Shown: positions 27,834 through 37,396 of the stretch, one piece after another | How the letters are laid out: each line of letters begins with the position of its first letter | Numbering within the stretch: position 1 is the first letter of the stretch | From: Candidatus Zhuqueibacterota bacterium | GTDB taxonomy: Bacteria; Zhuqueibacterota; Zhuqueibacteria; Residuimicrobiales; Krinioviventaceae | Length of the DNA stretch: 43,122 nt | Assembly (NCBI GenBank): GCA_016934825.1 | Contig: JAFGSB010000100.1 | Span: forward strand, 1 to 43,122 | Reading direction: 5' to 3' | Notes under the pieces: model-generated | Seen by the model: only the letters and a program-made list of their open reading frames with translations | Database searches by the model: none | What the model was told of the DNA's origin: nothing | Position numbers and translations under genes: made by a program

Positions 27834-28217
27834 ATGAACAAAATATTGGTTGTTGATGATCAGGAAACCATACAGCAATTATTGACTGACATTCTGACGG
27901 AAGCAGGATACTGTGTGAAATGCGCTTTTACCGGTGAGGAAGCTTTAGATATGTTAAGAAAGGAAGATTTCCATGTTTTTTTCATTGATTTGCAGTTACC
28001 CGGCATGGACGGCCTGGAACTGTGCAGACGTATAAGAAAAGAACGAATCGCGGAATGTATTTATGCAATTACGGGATACACTTCAATATATGACTTTCTG
28101 GAATGCAGAAAAGCAGGATTTGACGATTACTTTGCTAAACCGCTTAATATTCAATTAATCACCAAAGCCGCTGACGAGGGTTTTGAAAAGATCGTCAGAT
28201 GGACCAAGAGTATTTAA
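27834..28217 (+). CDS. Single-domain response regulator (CheY-like receiver)
   Basis: The 127-residue protein is a bare receiver domain. The acidic pair D8/D9 (VVDDQ), phosphoacceptor D52 (FFIDLQLPGMDG), T80 (AITGYTS) and K102 (FAKPL) are all in place. It has no output domain, so it may act as a phosphotransfer intermediate or through protein contact. The ATG follows a good GCAGGAG with 7-nt spacing. No histidine kinase is nearby. Confidence 0.93.
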   Translation: MNKILVVDDQETIQQLLTDILTEAGYCVKCAFTGEEALDMLRKEDFHVFFIDLQLPGMDGLELCRRIRKERIAECIYAITGYTSIYDFLECRKAGFDDYFAKPLNIQLITKAADEGFEKIVRWTKSI

Positions 28218-28236
28218 CTTTAATCTCCTGAATTTT

Positions 28237-28872
28237 ATGCAATTTCACATACGAATTTTTTGGATATTGATTGCCACATGCCTGTTCTGTAAACCGGATC
28301 AGTCAAAAATTATCCAACCGATTGAACGTTCAATTTTAAATCAACATACCCTTCAGAAATGGGTTAAAACAAATTTCAGCGGCAACGGGCCGGTAAATAT
28401 CTCCGACAGCGTTATCATAATCGCCGCTGGAAACGGTTTGACGGGCGTAACCTGGACCGGCGAATTTCCCAAAAAAAATTATGAAATATCCCTTCAGGCT
28501 ATGCGGGTACAGGGAGACGATTTCTTTTGCGGGTTGACTTTTCCTGTACGGGGGACATACTGTTCCCTTATCGTTGGGGGCTGGGGAGGCAGAGTGGTCG
28601 GTATCAGTAATATTGACTGGACAGACGCCTCAGAAAATATCACAACTTTAAATATGCCGTTCCGGGATAATGTTTGGCACCATGTACGTCTGAAAGTGAC
28701 TGATGAAAAAATAATCGTGTGGATTGACGACTCCCCTGTCATCGATTTACTGTATTTAAACCACCAATTATCCTTACACCAATTCATGGAACCCTCGGTT
28801 CCTTTTGGAATTGCCACCTGGAAAACCACAGCCCGGATACGCAATATTTTATTAAAAGAAAATAATAATTAG
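28237..28872 (+). CDS. Exported concanavalin-like (DUF1080-like) protein
   Basis: The protein has 211 residues from the ATG at 28237. An upstream in-frame TTG (28183) would overlap the response regulator and add residues ahead of the signal sequence, so the ATG is preferred although its ribosome-binding site is weak. The N-terminus (FHIRIFWILIATCLFC) is a signal peptide, possibly a lipoprotein with Cys in the LIATC box. The rest is beta-rich: a jelly-roll type with NYEISLQAMRVQGDDFFCGLTFP and WHHVRLKVTDEKIIVWID, as in 3-keto-disaccharide hydrolase/LamG domains. It lacks a catalytic motif I can name and probably binds a polysaccharide. It lies 19 bp after the response regulator. Confidence 0.7.
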   Translation: MQFHIRIFWILIATCLFCKPDQSKIIQPIERSILNQHTLQKWVKTNFSGNGPVNISDSVIIIAAGNGLTGVTWTGEFPKKNYEISLQAMRVQGDDFFCGLTFPVRGTYCSLIVGGWGGRVVGISNIDWTDASENITTLNMPFRDNVWHHVRLKVTDEKIIVWIDDSPVIDLLYLNHQLSLHQFMEPSVPFGIATWKTTARIRNILLKENNN

Positions 28873-28887
28873 GGATTATTCACACAT

Positions 28888-29196
28888 CTATATCCCGGTT
28901 CCCGGGTTTGAATGTTGATAAGATTTTTCAATTTGGGACGCGAGTTCAAAATCCTTTGATGTTAATCCACCTTCGTTATGTGTTGAAAGGGTCAGCGTCA
29001 CTTTATTCCAGCTGTGTATTAAAATATCCGGATGATGATCTGCCTGCTCCGCCGCTTCTCCCACTATATTTACAAACCGTAATGCCGTTTTAAAATTTTT
29101 GCATTGATATGTTTTCGAAATTTCTTTTCCCGACCGTTGCCAGGAGGTTAATTTATTCAATTCTGTTTCAATTTCTTTATCGGTTAATAATGGCAC
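28888..29196 (-). CDS. phhB: Pterin-4a-carbinolamine dehydratase
   Basis: The 102-residue protein regenerates tetrahydropterin by dehydrating 4a-hydroxytetrahydropterin. The active-site block QADHHPDI (H54, H55) and the later LTLSTHNEGGLTSKDFELA match the family. The GTG start at 29196 has AAGGAG 5 nt upstream. It faces the lectin-like gene tail to tail, 15 bp apart. No aromatic amino-acid hydroxylase is present in the window, so its substrate pairing here is unknown. Confidence 0.92.
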   Translation of the reverse strand: MPLLTDKEIETELNKLTSWQRSGKEISKTYQCKNFKTALRFVNIVGEAAEQADHHPDILIHSWNKVTLTLSTHNEGGLTSKDFELASQIEKSYQHSNPGTGI

Positions 29197-29535
29197 GATT
29201 TCTCCTTATATTATAATCCTTAAGTATACTTATACGTTCATTTCAGCTTAAACATTTTTTTATTGTTTTGACGCATATATAATCGTTTCGATTCCTGTTT
29301 ATAAAAATTTTATCATATTATCAATTGATTATATTGAAATTGTAATCAGAATCAGCAAACAGTATCCGTTTACATGTCACACCGCTGCGCTATACATTCA
29401 ATATAAATTTGTAATTATATTAACGAATAACGTTCAGATATAATTCCATTTCATTTTTCAAACACATGAATAATCCGGGTGACAGACTATAGGAGGTTGG
29501 TATAATATTAAACCTGGTATATACAAATATATAAT

Positions 29536-29570
29536 AAAAACGGTACATTGGTAGTCAGGTGAACCGTTTT
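29536..29570 (+). terminator. Possible hairpin terminator
   Basis: AAAACGGT pairs with ACCGTTTT around a 19-nt loop, followed by ATTTT. No plus-strand gene ends close by, so its use is unclear; it is also symmetrical for the minus strand. Confidence 0.35.
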
Positions 29571-29612
29571 ATTTTAAGTTGAACAACATTTAAATCCCCC
29601 TGCGTCAGAACA

Positions 29613-29663
29613 CAAAGTTACATCGCTTGTCTCGCCGAAATCCTTAAAGCCACGGTAACTTTG
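29613..29663. other. Inverted repeat with 33-nt loop, possible structured RNA
   Basis: CAAAGTTAC (29613-29621) and GTAACTTTG (29655-29663) are perfect complements. The loop contains AAAGCCACGG on the plus strand. No gene is encoded here and no known riboswitch class matches. Confidence 0.35.
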
Positions 29664-29786
29664 CATCAATAAACCATGTTATCATCTGACCGCACGATTT
29701 AATTTTCAATTCCCGGATACATAAACCCCAAATAAAGAGGAAGACAAGGGGAGAATTATTTTCAAAATTTCTATGCCGACAGGTGT

Positions 29787-29818
29787 AAAATCCCGGGGAA
29801 GGTGTTCCCGGGATTTTA
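29787..29818 (-). terminator. Terminator of the outer-membrane gene cluster
   Basis: On the minus strand AAAATCCCGGGAA-CACC-TTCCCCGGGATTTT forms a strong G/C stem with a T tract. It lies 25 bp past the stop of the IPT/TIG lipoprotein gene and ends the 37396-29843 transcript. Confidence 0.85.
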
Positions 29819-29842
29819 TAACACAATATCAATATTTTCGGG

Positions 29843-31051
29843 TTACATGTTGCGTCCGTAATAAGTGGCGCCGACAGCGCCCATATCTATTCTTTTCAGG
29901 TCCCAGGCTTCGCCGCCCATAATCTGATAAAGGTAATTACCGGTACCCCATACAAGAAATTCCGCGCTTGTCGATAGAATATCTTTATAAAGAATGTCCT
30001 GAGAACCATCGGGATTCAAAATCAAAATTGGACTGGCATGGTCCGTACCGATATACATTATACCGTCCATTGAAAAAGTGAAATATTTGGGTTCGAATTC
30101 CGCATAATCCCCGGTGTCGGCCCAGTCAAGCACCAGTTGCGCTTCGCCCAGCGTACCGTTTGTCTCCAATATTTCGTGTTTCCAGATAGCAAGGTCGGGA
30201 TTGATTCCATCAGGTCTGGGATTTTCCACCAGTAAATATACAAAACCGTTATAAACACGCACACAAAGTATCGCAAACGAGGCGTACACATCAATCGTAT
30301 TATCGGAACCGGCAGGTGTAATTACGCTTAAATCGGTTCGTAGACCTCCGGTATAAAAATTCCCATTGCTGTCAAAATCACCATAAGACACCTTTTTATT
30401 CGCCGCAATCCATAGTGTTTCTTCTCCCGTACTCGGGTCCATCTGCTGGATATTTCGATTATTCATGAGCATGATCAACTTGCCGTTCGGCCCCATTTTT
30501 GCATCGGTCACAGTTCTTGACGCTTCTCCGATTTCAATTCTTTCTCCGGCAGGAGGAATCTTGAACACGGTTCTGGGAGTCCGCTGAAAGACGTACAGAT
30601 TTTCATCTTTATCAACGGCCAGGGCGCTGTGCCGTTCACCGCCTGAAAATTCACCATAAGCTGCTGTGACCGGATCAATTTTATATGGTTTATAGTTAGT
30701 AACAACTATGGCTTCCGAGGAAACCACCTTGATCTCTGCAGAATCGCTAACCAAATTGGGCCGGCGCACAGTTATAGAGGTTGTTGTGGAATGTGTAACA
30801 TCTACGGTTGTTGTATTAAAGTATACCACATTTTTATCTTGCGACGATGCAAAATTTTTACCCAAAATCGTAATATAATTCACTCCCGGTCCGGCCCGAT
30901 CCGCCGGAGAAACCCCGATTATTTCAGGTTTTAGCGGATCTGTATATTCTTCGTACCAGAGAGGTGATTTGACGTCATATTCGCATCCTGCCATGATAAT
31001 GAACAAAACACTCATTAACACACCATTCAGGATTAATTGATTTATTTTCAT
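29843..31051 (-). CDS. IPT/TIG-domain lipoprotein with beta-propeller-like region
   Basis: The 402-residue protein has a lipoprotein signal peptide with the lipobox Cys at residue 23 (IIMAGCEYD). An IPT/TIG (Ig-like) domain occupies about residues 43-115 (PEIIGVSPADRAGPGVNYITILGKNF to ITVRRPN, with the family's 'G..G' turn). The rest (about 130-400) has repeated strand patterns with DKDENLYVF, GPNGKLIMLM, DSNGNFYTGG and MDGIMYIGT, as in NHL/SMP-30-like propellers. It is expected to be a surface- or periplasm-facing binding lipoprotein. It is the last gene of a four-gene cluster and starts 19 bp after the PorV-like gene. A ligand cannot be deduced. Confidence 0.82.
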   Translation of the reverse strand: MKINQLILNGVLMSVLFIIMAGCEYDVKSPLWYEEYTDPLKPEIIGVSPADRAGPGVNYITILGKNFASSQDKNVVYFNTTTVDVTHSTTTSITVRRPNLVSDSAEIKVVSSEAIVVTNYKPYKIDPVTAAYGEFSGGERHSALAVDKDENLYVFQRTPRTVFKIPPAGERIEIGEASRTVTDAKMGPNGKLIMLMNNRNIQQMDPSTGEETLWIAANKKVSYGDFDSNGNFYTGGLRTDLSVITPAGSDNTIDVYASFAILCVRVYNGFVYLLVENPRPDGINPDLAIWKHEILETNGTLGEAQLVLDWADTGDYAEFEPKYFTFSMDGIMYIGTDHASPILILNPDGSQDILYKDILSTSAEFLVWGTGNYLYQIMGGEAWDLKRIDMGAVGATYYGRNM

Positions 31052-31070
31052 AAATACTCTCCTAAAAAAT

Positions 31071-32087
31071 TTACAGTGAGAACCTCACCGTCATCCGTTT
31101 TACATTATCAAACACACCGAATGGCGTGTAAGCGTAGTCAAGAGCCAGGCCCATATATTCCACACCCATCCCATAAGAAATGCTGTTCTCATCATTATTA
31201 CTGACATAACCCCCGCGAAGAGATAAAATATCCATCAGACGGTAATCAAGTCCTACTTTAACCTGTTCGGCATGCGAACGGAAATGCGTCGCATCGACGG
31301 CCAGAAAAAGAGAACTGTTAAAAAGTGTGTTCTCAAAAAAATCCATCATGTTCATGGAAATACCGAGATTAAACACCAGGGGCAATTGAAAACCCTCCTC
31401 AACATATTTGATTTCTTTGGAAAAATTCCGCACCGACATGCCGAAGACCAGGCTTTTGAAGCCGGTTTTGAACTGGGTGCCAAAGTCGTAAGCGATGGGA
31501 GTCAGGTCGTTTGTTATACCTTTTAAGGATGTGTCCTGTTCGGCGGAAATAAAGGGAATCATACTTTCGCCAAGGTCCTGTTTCACCCATCGCACCTGTC
31601 CGCCGACACTGAACCGGTCGGTTAATGATTTCGCATATCCCACCCCAATGGCCATGGAATTCAATTCAAAGATTTCCGTATCTACATAACCCAGGTCCTT
31701 CGATTTATCCACCCGCGTACCATAGAATTTCCCATAGTCAACGCTTTGTACGCTAAAACCGATTACACCGTAATGACCCATTGCCGGATTAACGGCCAGA
31801 CTGAAAGTGTTGTGGGATATGTCGGCGATCCATTGATTGGTACTTGCGGTCATATCAATAAAACCTTTCATATTGGCCATTCCCGCCGGGTTAAAGAACA
31901 GGGCGCCGGAACCGAATTCGAGACTGGTCATTGCCTCGGCCATGGCAGCGGCGCGCGCGTCGGAGATGACGCTCAAAAACTGAAAGCCCGTCTGGGCCAG
32001 TTTTTCATTTTCACCGGTAAACCCGCTGCCGGTCAAAAGAAAAACAAAAAGCAGACCGGTGAATAATAAATTTATTTTCTTTTTCAT
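31071..32087 (-). CDS. PorV/PorQ-family outer-membrane beta-barrel protein
   Basis: The 338-residue protein has a signal peptide (to about residue 24) and the family's N-terminal block (FQFLSVISDARAAAMAEAMTS then GALFFNPAGMANMKG). A beta-barrel follows (alternating strands, VGGQVRWVKQDLG, SLRGGYVSNNDENSISYGMGVEYMGL), ending in VRFSL. In Bacteroidota PorV is the shuttle of the type IX secretion system. Relatives in other FCB phyla are often next to TonB receptors and secreted FN3 proteins, as here. Start ATG has AAGGA. Confidence 0.85.
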   Translation of the reverse strand: MKKKINLLFTGLLFVFLLTGSGFTGENEKLAQTGFQFLSVISDARAAAMAEAMTSLEFGSGALFFNPAGMANMKGFIDMTASTNQWIADISHNTFSLAVNPAMGHYGVIGFSVQSVDYGKFYGTRVDKSKDLGYVDTEIFELNSMAIGVGYAKSLTDRFSVGGQVRWVKQDLGESMIPFISAEQDTSLKGITNDLTPIAYDFGTQFKTGFKSLVFGMSVRNFSKEIKYVEEGFQLPLVFNLGISMNMMDFFENTLFNSSLFLAVDATHFRSHAEQVKVGLDYRLMDILSLRGGYVSNNDENSISYGMGVEYMGLALDYAYTPFGVFDNVKRMTVRFSL

Positions 32088-32098
32088 AATATAGTCCT

Positions 32099-34249
32099 TT
32101 ATCTAATGACCACAAACTTACGATAAACGGATTCGCCTTCCGGCGTTTCAAAATAGGCGATGTATATACCGCTCACGATAATCTGTCCTGATGATGTCAG
32201 GGAGTCCCATAATTCGTCACCTGAGCCGTCATTATGATCTTTTTCCCATATCAGATCGCCGCGTTCCGTATAAATTTTGATGCTGCATTCCGGCGGCAGA
32301 CCGTAAAAGGCGATACGATCATACTGAAAGTCTTCGCCAAACTGCACGCTTCTGGCTCGTATATCGTAAGGATTGGGTACCACGCGGATATCCGAAAATT
32401 TTTCCCCGGCGGGGCGGCGCAGGTATGCCGGTATATTGGTCGCGGTCCAGAACAAACTGCTTTTCAACGGTTTACCGTTATTGTTGGAACCATCGTCCTT
32501 GGATTGGATGTAATAATAGTAATCAAATCCGCGTACGGCAGAAGTATCGTCATATTGATGCACGACATTGGCCGCGCTGCAATCGAAAATTTGTTCGTAA
32601 ACAGTTTTGGGATCCATGACATTACCTTCGGAACGGTAAATGACATATCCGTCAAAATTTGGCGCCGAATCCGCGTTATCCGACCAACTGAGTATAATCC
32701 GGTCACCACCGGACTTTACCGTAAAATTTTGCGGCGGCGGAGGGGGTTGGGTCAGTGTGTAACCGGATTGAAAATTTTTGATCGCATTTTGATAGGTTTT
32801 TAATATGGAATCTTTACCCGTAAACACCCATGCTTTTTTATATTCGTTATGGTCGGTTGTGATTGACCCGTCAGGCATTAAAAGTTCCGGTTTTCCGGTA
32901 CCGTTAAAATATTGCAGCCATTTCCCGCCCACCTCCCTGTTTTTCTGCCGGTTTATGCCGGCAACACCTTCAGCAAATACGATATGAACACTGTCACCGG
33001 GGGCCATTGTATAAGGACCGAAACCCTGCCCCTGACTTGTTCCGCCGCCGACATTTCTGTCCGTGTCCACCAGTTCATATTCCTGCGCGTACAGATAATT
33101 GGCCGCTATAAGTTCGGCATGGCTCCGGGACGGGTGCCCTTCTCTCATAAAGTCATAACGCTGCTGCATGTATATTTCATCAGTTTGACTTACGCTTGCG
33201 CTCCAGACGCCCTCATCTGAAGACACATACCATGTTGTCCTCGGTTGATAGATATTGTCTGTCGGATTACCGACATCCGTATCCGCATGCAGTGTAACAC
33301 AACCCGCGTACTTGGCCGAACTCATCACGCCATCATCAAGCTGGTTCGGACAACCCCAGTCTTCATTATAGCTGACCTGGCGCGCATCATTTGGACTGTA
33401 CCAAGAGTAATAAGCCCTCATTTTGTACAGTATCGAATTCGGATCATTGAATTCAGGGGCGGAAGGGTTGTTCCCAAACGCATGATTGAGCGTATTGGCG
33501 CCCCAGGAACTCTCATTGGCGCCCCAACCCTGGCTGTAAGCGGTGAGTGATTCCCCTGAAAAAGCATACCGGTTGACCCAGTAAAAATAAACGTCTTTCA
33601 GGGGTTGTGTATAACTCTTACCCGCCCGGTCGTAAATGCCCGTATTTTTGAATACAAAATCATATATAAAGTAATTACTATGATCGGGGTGGCTGAATGC
33701 CAGAATCTTTTTGGTGACCGATATACCGATAGAAGTATTGATCTTTATGATGATCATCCGGTCGCATGGTAATGAATCGTCGGTATCGTCCAATTGCTCG
33801 TAATTGTCAAGGTGGTTTGCTTTTTGATCGTCAACGATAACTGTAGGATGAAAAAATTTGCCGATAACTTTAATATCCTGTTCGAAAATCATATTCTGGC
33901 GTTCTTCACAATCTCTTGGTCCTATTCCGACGACTTTAACACTCAGGGATTTACTCTGCCGGCTGTCGTAAAAATCTTTACAGCCTATCCACATGCATTT
34001 TTGCCTTGTCGTAGTCTGTTCAACAACGCCATATTGGGCCGGCCATGAGAAAAAATTAGTCATATTGCCATACCCTTCGCCTTCAACTTCCGAACCCCGG
34101 TCGGAGAAATAACATTGTAATTCGCCGATCCGCAGCCACCTCCATTCCTGGGAAAAGGCGGAATGAAAAAGACTGGAGATCAGGATCAGGATAGCTGGTA
34201 CAAGAAACAACACGAACAGTTTTCTAAAATATATCTTTTTTGTATTCAT
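32099..34249 (-). CDS. Secreted protein with FN3 domain and FlgD/T9SS-like C-terminus
   Basis: The 716-residue protein has a signal peptide (LFLVPAILILISSLFHSAFS, cleavage near residue 34). A large N-terminal region (35-500) has no family I recognise. A fibronectin type III domain lies near residues 515-615 (PPPPQNFTVKSGGDRIILSW ... YYIQSKDDG). The C-terminal 85 residues (RVVPNPYDIRARS, IKIYTERGDLIWE, SGIYIAYFETPEG, YRKFVVIR) are the FlgD Ig-like fold used as a T9SS-type sorting signal in FCB bacteria. It is encoded between the TonB receptor and the PorV-like barrel, 21 and 11 bp apart, so it is probably the exported partner of the two. Confidence 0.82.
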   Translation of the reverse strand: MNTKKIYFRKLFVLFLVPAILILISSLFHSAFSQEWRWLRIGELQCYFSDRGSEVEGEGYGNMTNFFSWPAQYGVVEQTTTRQKCMWIGCKDFYDSRQSKSLSVKVVGIGPRDCEERQNMIFEQDIKVIGKFFHPTVIVDDQKANHLDNYEQLDDTDDSLPCDRMIIIKINTSIGISVTKKILAFSHPDHSNYFIYDFVFKNTGIYDRAGKSYTQPLKDVYFYWVNRYAFSGESLTAYSQGWGANESSWGANTLNHAFGNNPSAPEFNDPNSILYKMRAYYSWYSPNDARQVSYNEDWGCPNQLDDGVMSSAKYAGCVTLHADTDVGNPTDNIYQPRTTWYVSSDEGVWSASVSQTDEIYMQQRYDFMREGHPSRSHAELIAANYLYAQEYELVDTDRNVGGGTSQGQGFGPYTMAPGDSVHIVFAEGVAGINRQKNREVGGKWLQYFNGTGKPELLMPDGSITTDHNEYKKAWVFTGKDSILKTYQNAIKNFQSGYTLTQPPPPPQNFTVKSGGDRIILSWSDNADSAPNFDGYVIYRSEGNVMDPKTVYEQIFDCSAANVVHQYDDTSAVRGFDYYYYIQSKDDGSNNNGKPLKSSLFWTATNIPAYLRRPAGEKFSDIRVVPNPYDIRARSVQFGEDFQYDRIAFYGLPPECSIKIYTERGDLIWEKDHNDGSGDELWDSLTSSGQIIVSGIYIAYFETPEGESVYRKFVVIR

Positions 34250-34270
34250 AAGACATTCCCATATTTAGAG

Positions 34271-37200
34271 TTATTTTAAATCAAAATAAAAGCGTATACC
34301 GTAAAAGAACTGTCTTGGATTCAGGAACCAGAAAGTAGAGGCATTCGGCATGTCAATATAAGCCTTGTCATCCAGGATTTTGTTTAAACGGGACTTGTTT
34401 ACACTTGACCATGTGTTATCCATATATACCAGATATTCGCCGGTAGAACCTTCATAATAAATCACGCGGTCCTTACCGATATCTGTTTCCCTGTTAATAA
34501 CTTGCCGGCGTTCCATGGGCTGAAATTCCGCGCCGGGTTTACGGTAGTCTCCGATTTTATCGTCGCCGGGTATATTATCATACGCTTTATTTTTCGGGAA
34601 ATGCAAAGATGCCCTGTAATCCTCGTCATTGGTATTTGTTAACCGGAGCGTATTCAGGGCGTTGTTAACATCCATCAGGAATTGAACCCTGAAATTGTTG
34701 AATTTAAAAGTTTTGGTAAAACGTAAAACCATATTGAACCATTCAACCGATTTGACGTTGTTGATCACCCCTGAAATATTTTTCGGGTTATAGGTTGTCC
34801 AGTCACCGTCCTCCCAGTCCAAAAGTATGTTTAACATCAATCCTCCGAGATACTGCTGTCCCATCAATGATGGGCCAAACTCGTCCGGGGTATAAAAGCT
34901 GAGATTGGCCCGGGCATAGGGCCGGGGGATCGGGCGCTGCTGATACAAATTAACCGTGGCTTCATCATATTTCTTCTGCAGGGCGGGGTCTTCCCAGATG
35001 CGTTCCCTGCCGAATGTGCCGCTTGTGTTCACCTGATATGTATAATTGGCAAAACCGGCCCACCAGCGCCCTGTCGCTTTTCTGAGGGTCAGTTCGAAAC
35101 CGCGTATATCTTCATAATTATTGCTTGTGGTTTTATCGTAAACAATTCCCCCGATGGAATTATACTGAGTTGTATTTTGCTGATCCGTAATGTCTTTGTA
35201 AAATGCCGCCAGTTGAACAAGGAAATTATTATACAGAACATGGTCATAACCCAATTCATAGGAGACGGTTTTGGCCAATATCAGATTCGGATCCCCAATG
35301 CCGGTCAATTCGCGGTCTGAAGTTCGCTGCACACGAAACAGGGTTTCGTACTGCGGCATTTGCTTGAAATGTCCGTAATTGAAAAACAGTTTGGAATTTT
35401 CGGTAATAGGATGAGAAATCCCAAGCCGCGGACTTAACTGCCACTGGGATTTCGACGCCGACTTGGCAAATTCCATATTGGTATTATATTTTGAAGAGAA
35501 AAAATATTGGTCATAAGGATTCAAATCCCACCAGTCGGTCCTTGAACTGCTATAATCTAACCGCAATCCCGCATTCATCGTAAAACCGTTGGCTTCAAGT
35601 TTATCCTGGATATAGACCGCAGACCTGACAGGAAAAACATGCATCTGCACCCGGTTACTATAAGTCTTGCCTTCACTGGCCGAGGCGATCACACCATAAT
35701 CGAAATTCAGATCATTGTAAACAAATTCAACGCCTGCTTTGATTAAATTGTTATAATTGATCTGGTTAGTGAAATCGGCCTTGAAGGTGGTAGAGTTAAC
35801 AATGGTAAAATCGCGTGCTTTGGAGGCGTGTGAGGTTGAGCCGACGATGAGTCCCACATCTGTTTCCGGGTAATATCCGAACGGATTTTCATCCCGGAAA
35901 TAACCGGGGACAACTTCATATAACGTTTTCGTATCTCTTGGCCGGGTCGGACGGGTATAATAATCCCTTTTAAAATGTTCCAGGGATACTTCGTAAAATG
36001 TTGTCGGGTTTAATGTATGCGTCAATTTGGTTGCGAAGGATTGATGGCCGATATCTGTCAGGCAAAAATCCCAGTCACTAAACATCGACTGATGAGAATA
36101 TGCGGCGACATCGGCTATTTCGCTCGGCCATCGAGGATAGTACCCGGGAGCCCAGTTGGACTCCATCGTATACTGTTTCCCTGACAGAGTTGAAAACCTT
36201 AATTTCATAGAGGGTGTAATATCCGAGGTTAATTGCATAGTCCAGTCATAATCTACATAATCCGGGCGTGTCAGGGGGAAAAGCAGCATTTCACGGTCGC
36301 GGCGGTAGGAAGTAAAAAACCGCAGATCCCCTAATTTTTTACCGATAACCGGTATCGGTCCGCCCAATCCGCCGTCGATTTGATAATCCCCCTGTTTTGT
36401 GTTCTGACGTTTCCTGGTTTCATAGAGAAAAACACGCTGTGCGGCCAGCGGCGTTAAATCGTTGTCAGGATTATTGTCCGTACATAAAATCTTTGAAAAT
36501 TCATTCCAGCCCTTAAAGATGGGGTACTGGTTCTGTGTATATTCATCCCATGCGCCGTTACTTGTTCCTGTCCAGCAGACGTCATCATCCAGATACGGAC
36601 GCATCCAGTAAGAGTCAGGATCATAAACATCCGGGATGCCCTCTCCGCGCCAATATTTCGGCGCTGGTGGACTAACCTTGAAAGTAATACTTCCACTATA
36701 ATTTTGTTTACCACCTTCCTTGGTTACAACATTAACAAGTCCCGATTGGACCTGGCCGTATTCGGCATTAAAGCCCCCGCGTTCCAGTGATATTTCTTTA
36801 ACTGCGCTGAGAGCAATTTTTGTAACCGGCAGGTTATTTCTGGGATCGCGCAGGGTAACGCCATCCAGCATAAACAGGGCGTCTTCGGCCGTGCCGCCGC
36901 GAATGGCCAAACCTTCCTGAATACCGGCCTGCAGGCTGATAACTCCGTCCACATCCGTAACCGGAAGTTCTGCAACCTCTCTGTCCGATACGGCAACGAC
37001 ACTGGTTGCTACGTCTTCTTTTAACAGCGCCCGTTCCGCTACAATCGTAACCGTTTCCCCTTCAATTGCTTCTATTTCAAGCGCGAAATCGACATGGGTT
37101 GTCTGGTCGATTCGAACGCGGACCTGATTTACCGTCACATTTGCATAGCCGATGACGGACACATTCACGTCGAACATACCCGGGGGCACATGCAAAATTG

Positions 37201-37396
37201 TGTATTGTCCATTCATATCCGCCGCTGCTCCCAGTTCGGTTTGGGCAATGATCACATTGGCGCCGGGTAAAGCTTCCCCCGTTTCTTTATCATATACTCT
37301 GCCGGTAATTTTCCCGGTTGTGCCAGCCCATAGCGAGCAGACAAATAAAAATGATAATAGTAGAATCAAAAATGTGATTCTTTGCAGCTGTATCAT
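34271..37396 (-). CDS. TonB-dependent outer-membrane receptor with CarboxypepD-reg domain
   Basis: The 1041-residue protein starts with a signal peptide (to about 24, WAGTTG) and a carboxypeptidase-regulatory-like domain (about 25-110: GKITGRVYDKETGEALPGAN, MNGQYTILHVPPG). A plug domain follows (AELPVTDVDGVISLQAGIQ, LAIRGGTAEDALFMLDGVTL, ERGGFNAEYGQVQSGLVNVVTKEG). The remainder is a 22-strand barrel rich in Tyr/Trp/Phe, ending FYGIRFYFDLK. It is a SusC-like or CirA-like importer of a large substrate, energised by TonB. It is first in the cluster behind AGGAGG. No SusD is present; the 716-residue FN3 protein occupies the following position. Confidence 0.93.
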   Translation of the reverse strand: MIQLQRITFLILLLSFLFVCSLWAGTTGKITGRVYDKETGEALPGANVIIAQTELGAAADMNGQYTILHVPPGMFDVNVSVIGYANVTVNQVRVRIDQTTHVDFALEIEAIEGETVTIVAERALLKEDVATSVVAVSDREVAELPVTDVDGVISLQAGIQEGLAIRGGTAEDALFMLDGVTLRDPRNNLPVTKIALSAVKEISLERGGFNAEYGQVQSGLVNVVTKEGGKQNYSGSITFKVSPPAPKYWRGEGIPDVYDPDSYWMRPYLDDDVCWTGTSNGAWDEYTQNQYPIFKGWNEFSKILCTDNNPDNDLTPLAAQRVFLYETRKRQNTKQGDYQIDGGLGGPIPVIGKKLGDLRFFTSYRRDREMLLFPLTRPDYVDYDWTMQLTSDITPSMKLRFSTLSGKQYTMESNWAPGYYPRWPSEIADVAAYSHQSMFSDWDFCLTDIGHQSFATKLTHTLNPTTFYEVSLEHFKRDYYTRPTRPRDTKTLYEVVPGYFRDENPFGYYPETDVGLIVGSTSHASKARDFTIVNSTTFKADFTNQINYNNLIKAGVEFVYNDLNFDYGVIASASEGKTYSNRVQMHVFPVRSAVYIQDKLEANGFTMNAGLRLDYSSSRTDWWDLNPYDQYFFSSKYNTNMEFAKSASKSQWQLSPRLGISHPITENSKLFFNYGHFKQMPQYETLFRVQRTSDRELTGIGDPNLILAKTVSYELGYDHVLYNNFLVQLAAFYKDITDQQNTTQYNSIGGIVYDKTTSNNYEDIRGFELTLRKATGRWWAGFANYTYQVNTSGTFGRERIWEDPALQKKYDEATVNLYQQRPIPRPYARANLSFYTPDEFGPSLMGQQYLGGLMLNILLDWEDGDWTTYNPKNISGVINNVKSVEWFNMVLRFTKTFKFNNFRVQFLMDVNNALNTLRLTNTNDEDYRASLHFPKNKAYDNIPGDDKIGDYRKPGAEFQPMERRQVINRETDIGKDRVIYYEGSTGEYLVYMDNTWSSVNKSRLNKILDDKAYIDMPNASTFWFLNPRQFFYGIRFYFDLK

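Larger units (their letters stand above)
29197..29842. other. 646-bp intergenic gap with structured elements
   Basis: It lies between phhB and the end of the outer-membrane cluster. I see no supportable gene. It holds an inverted repeat (29613-29663), a hairpin AAAACGGT...ACCGTTTT (29536-29570, T-rich after it) and the terminator at 29787-29818. Confidence 0.6.

Noticed and set aside
29613-29663. Cyclic-di-GMP (GEMM) riboswitch
   Set aside because: The AAAGCCACGG stretch is reminiscent, but the GGCAAACC half and the order of helices are missing.
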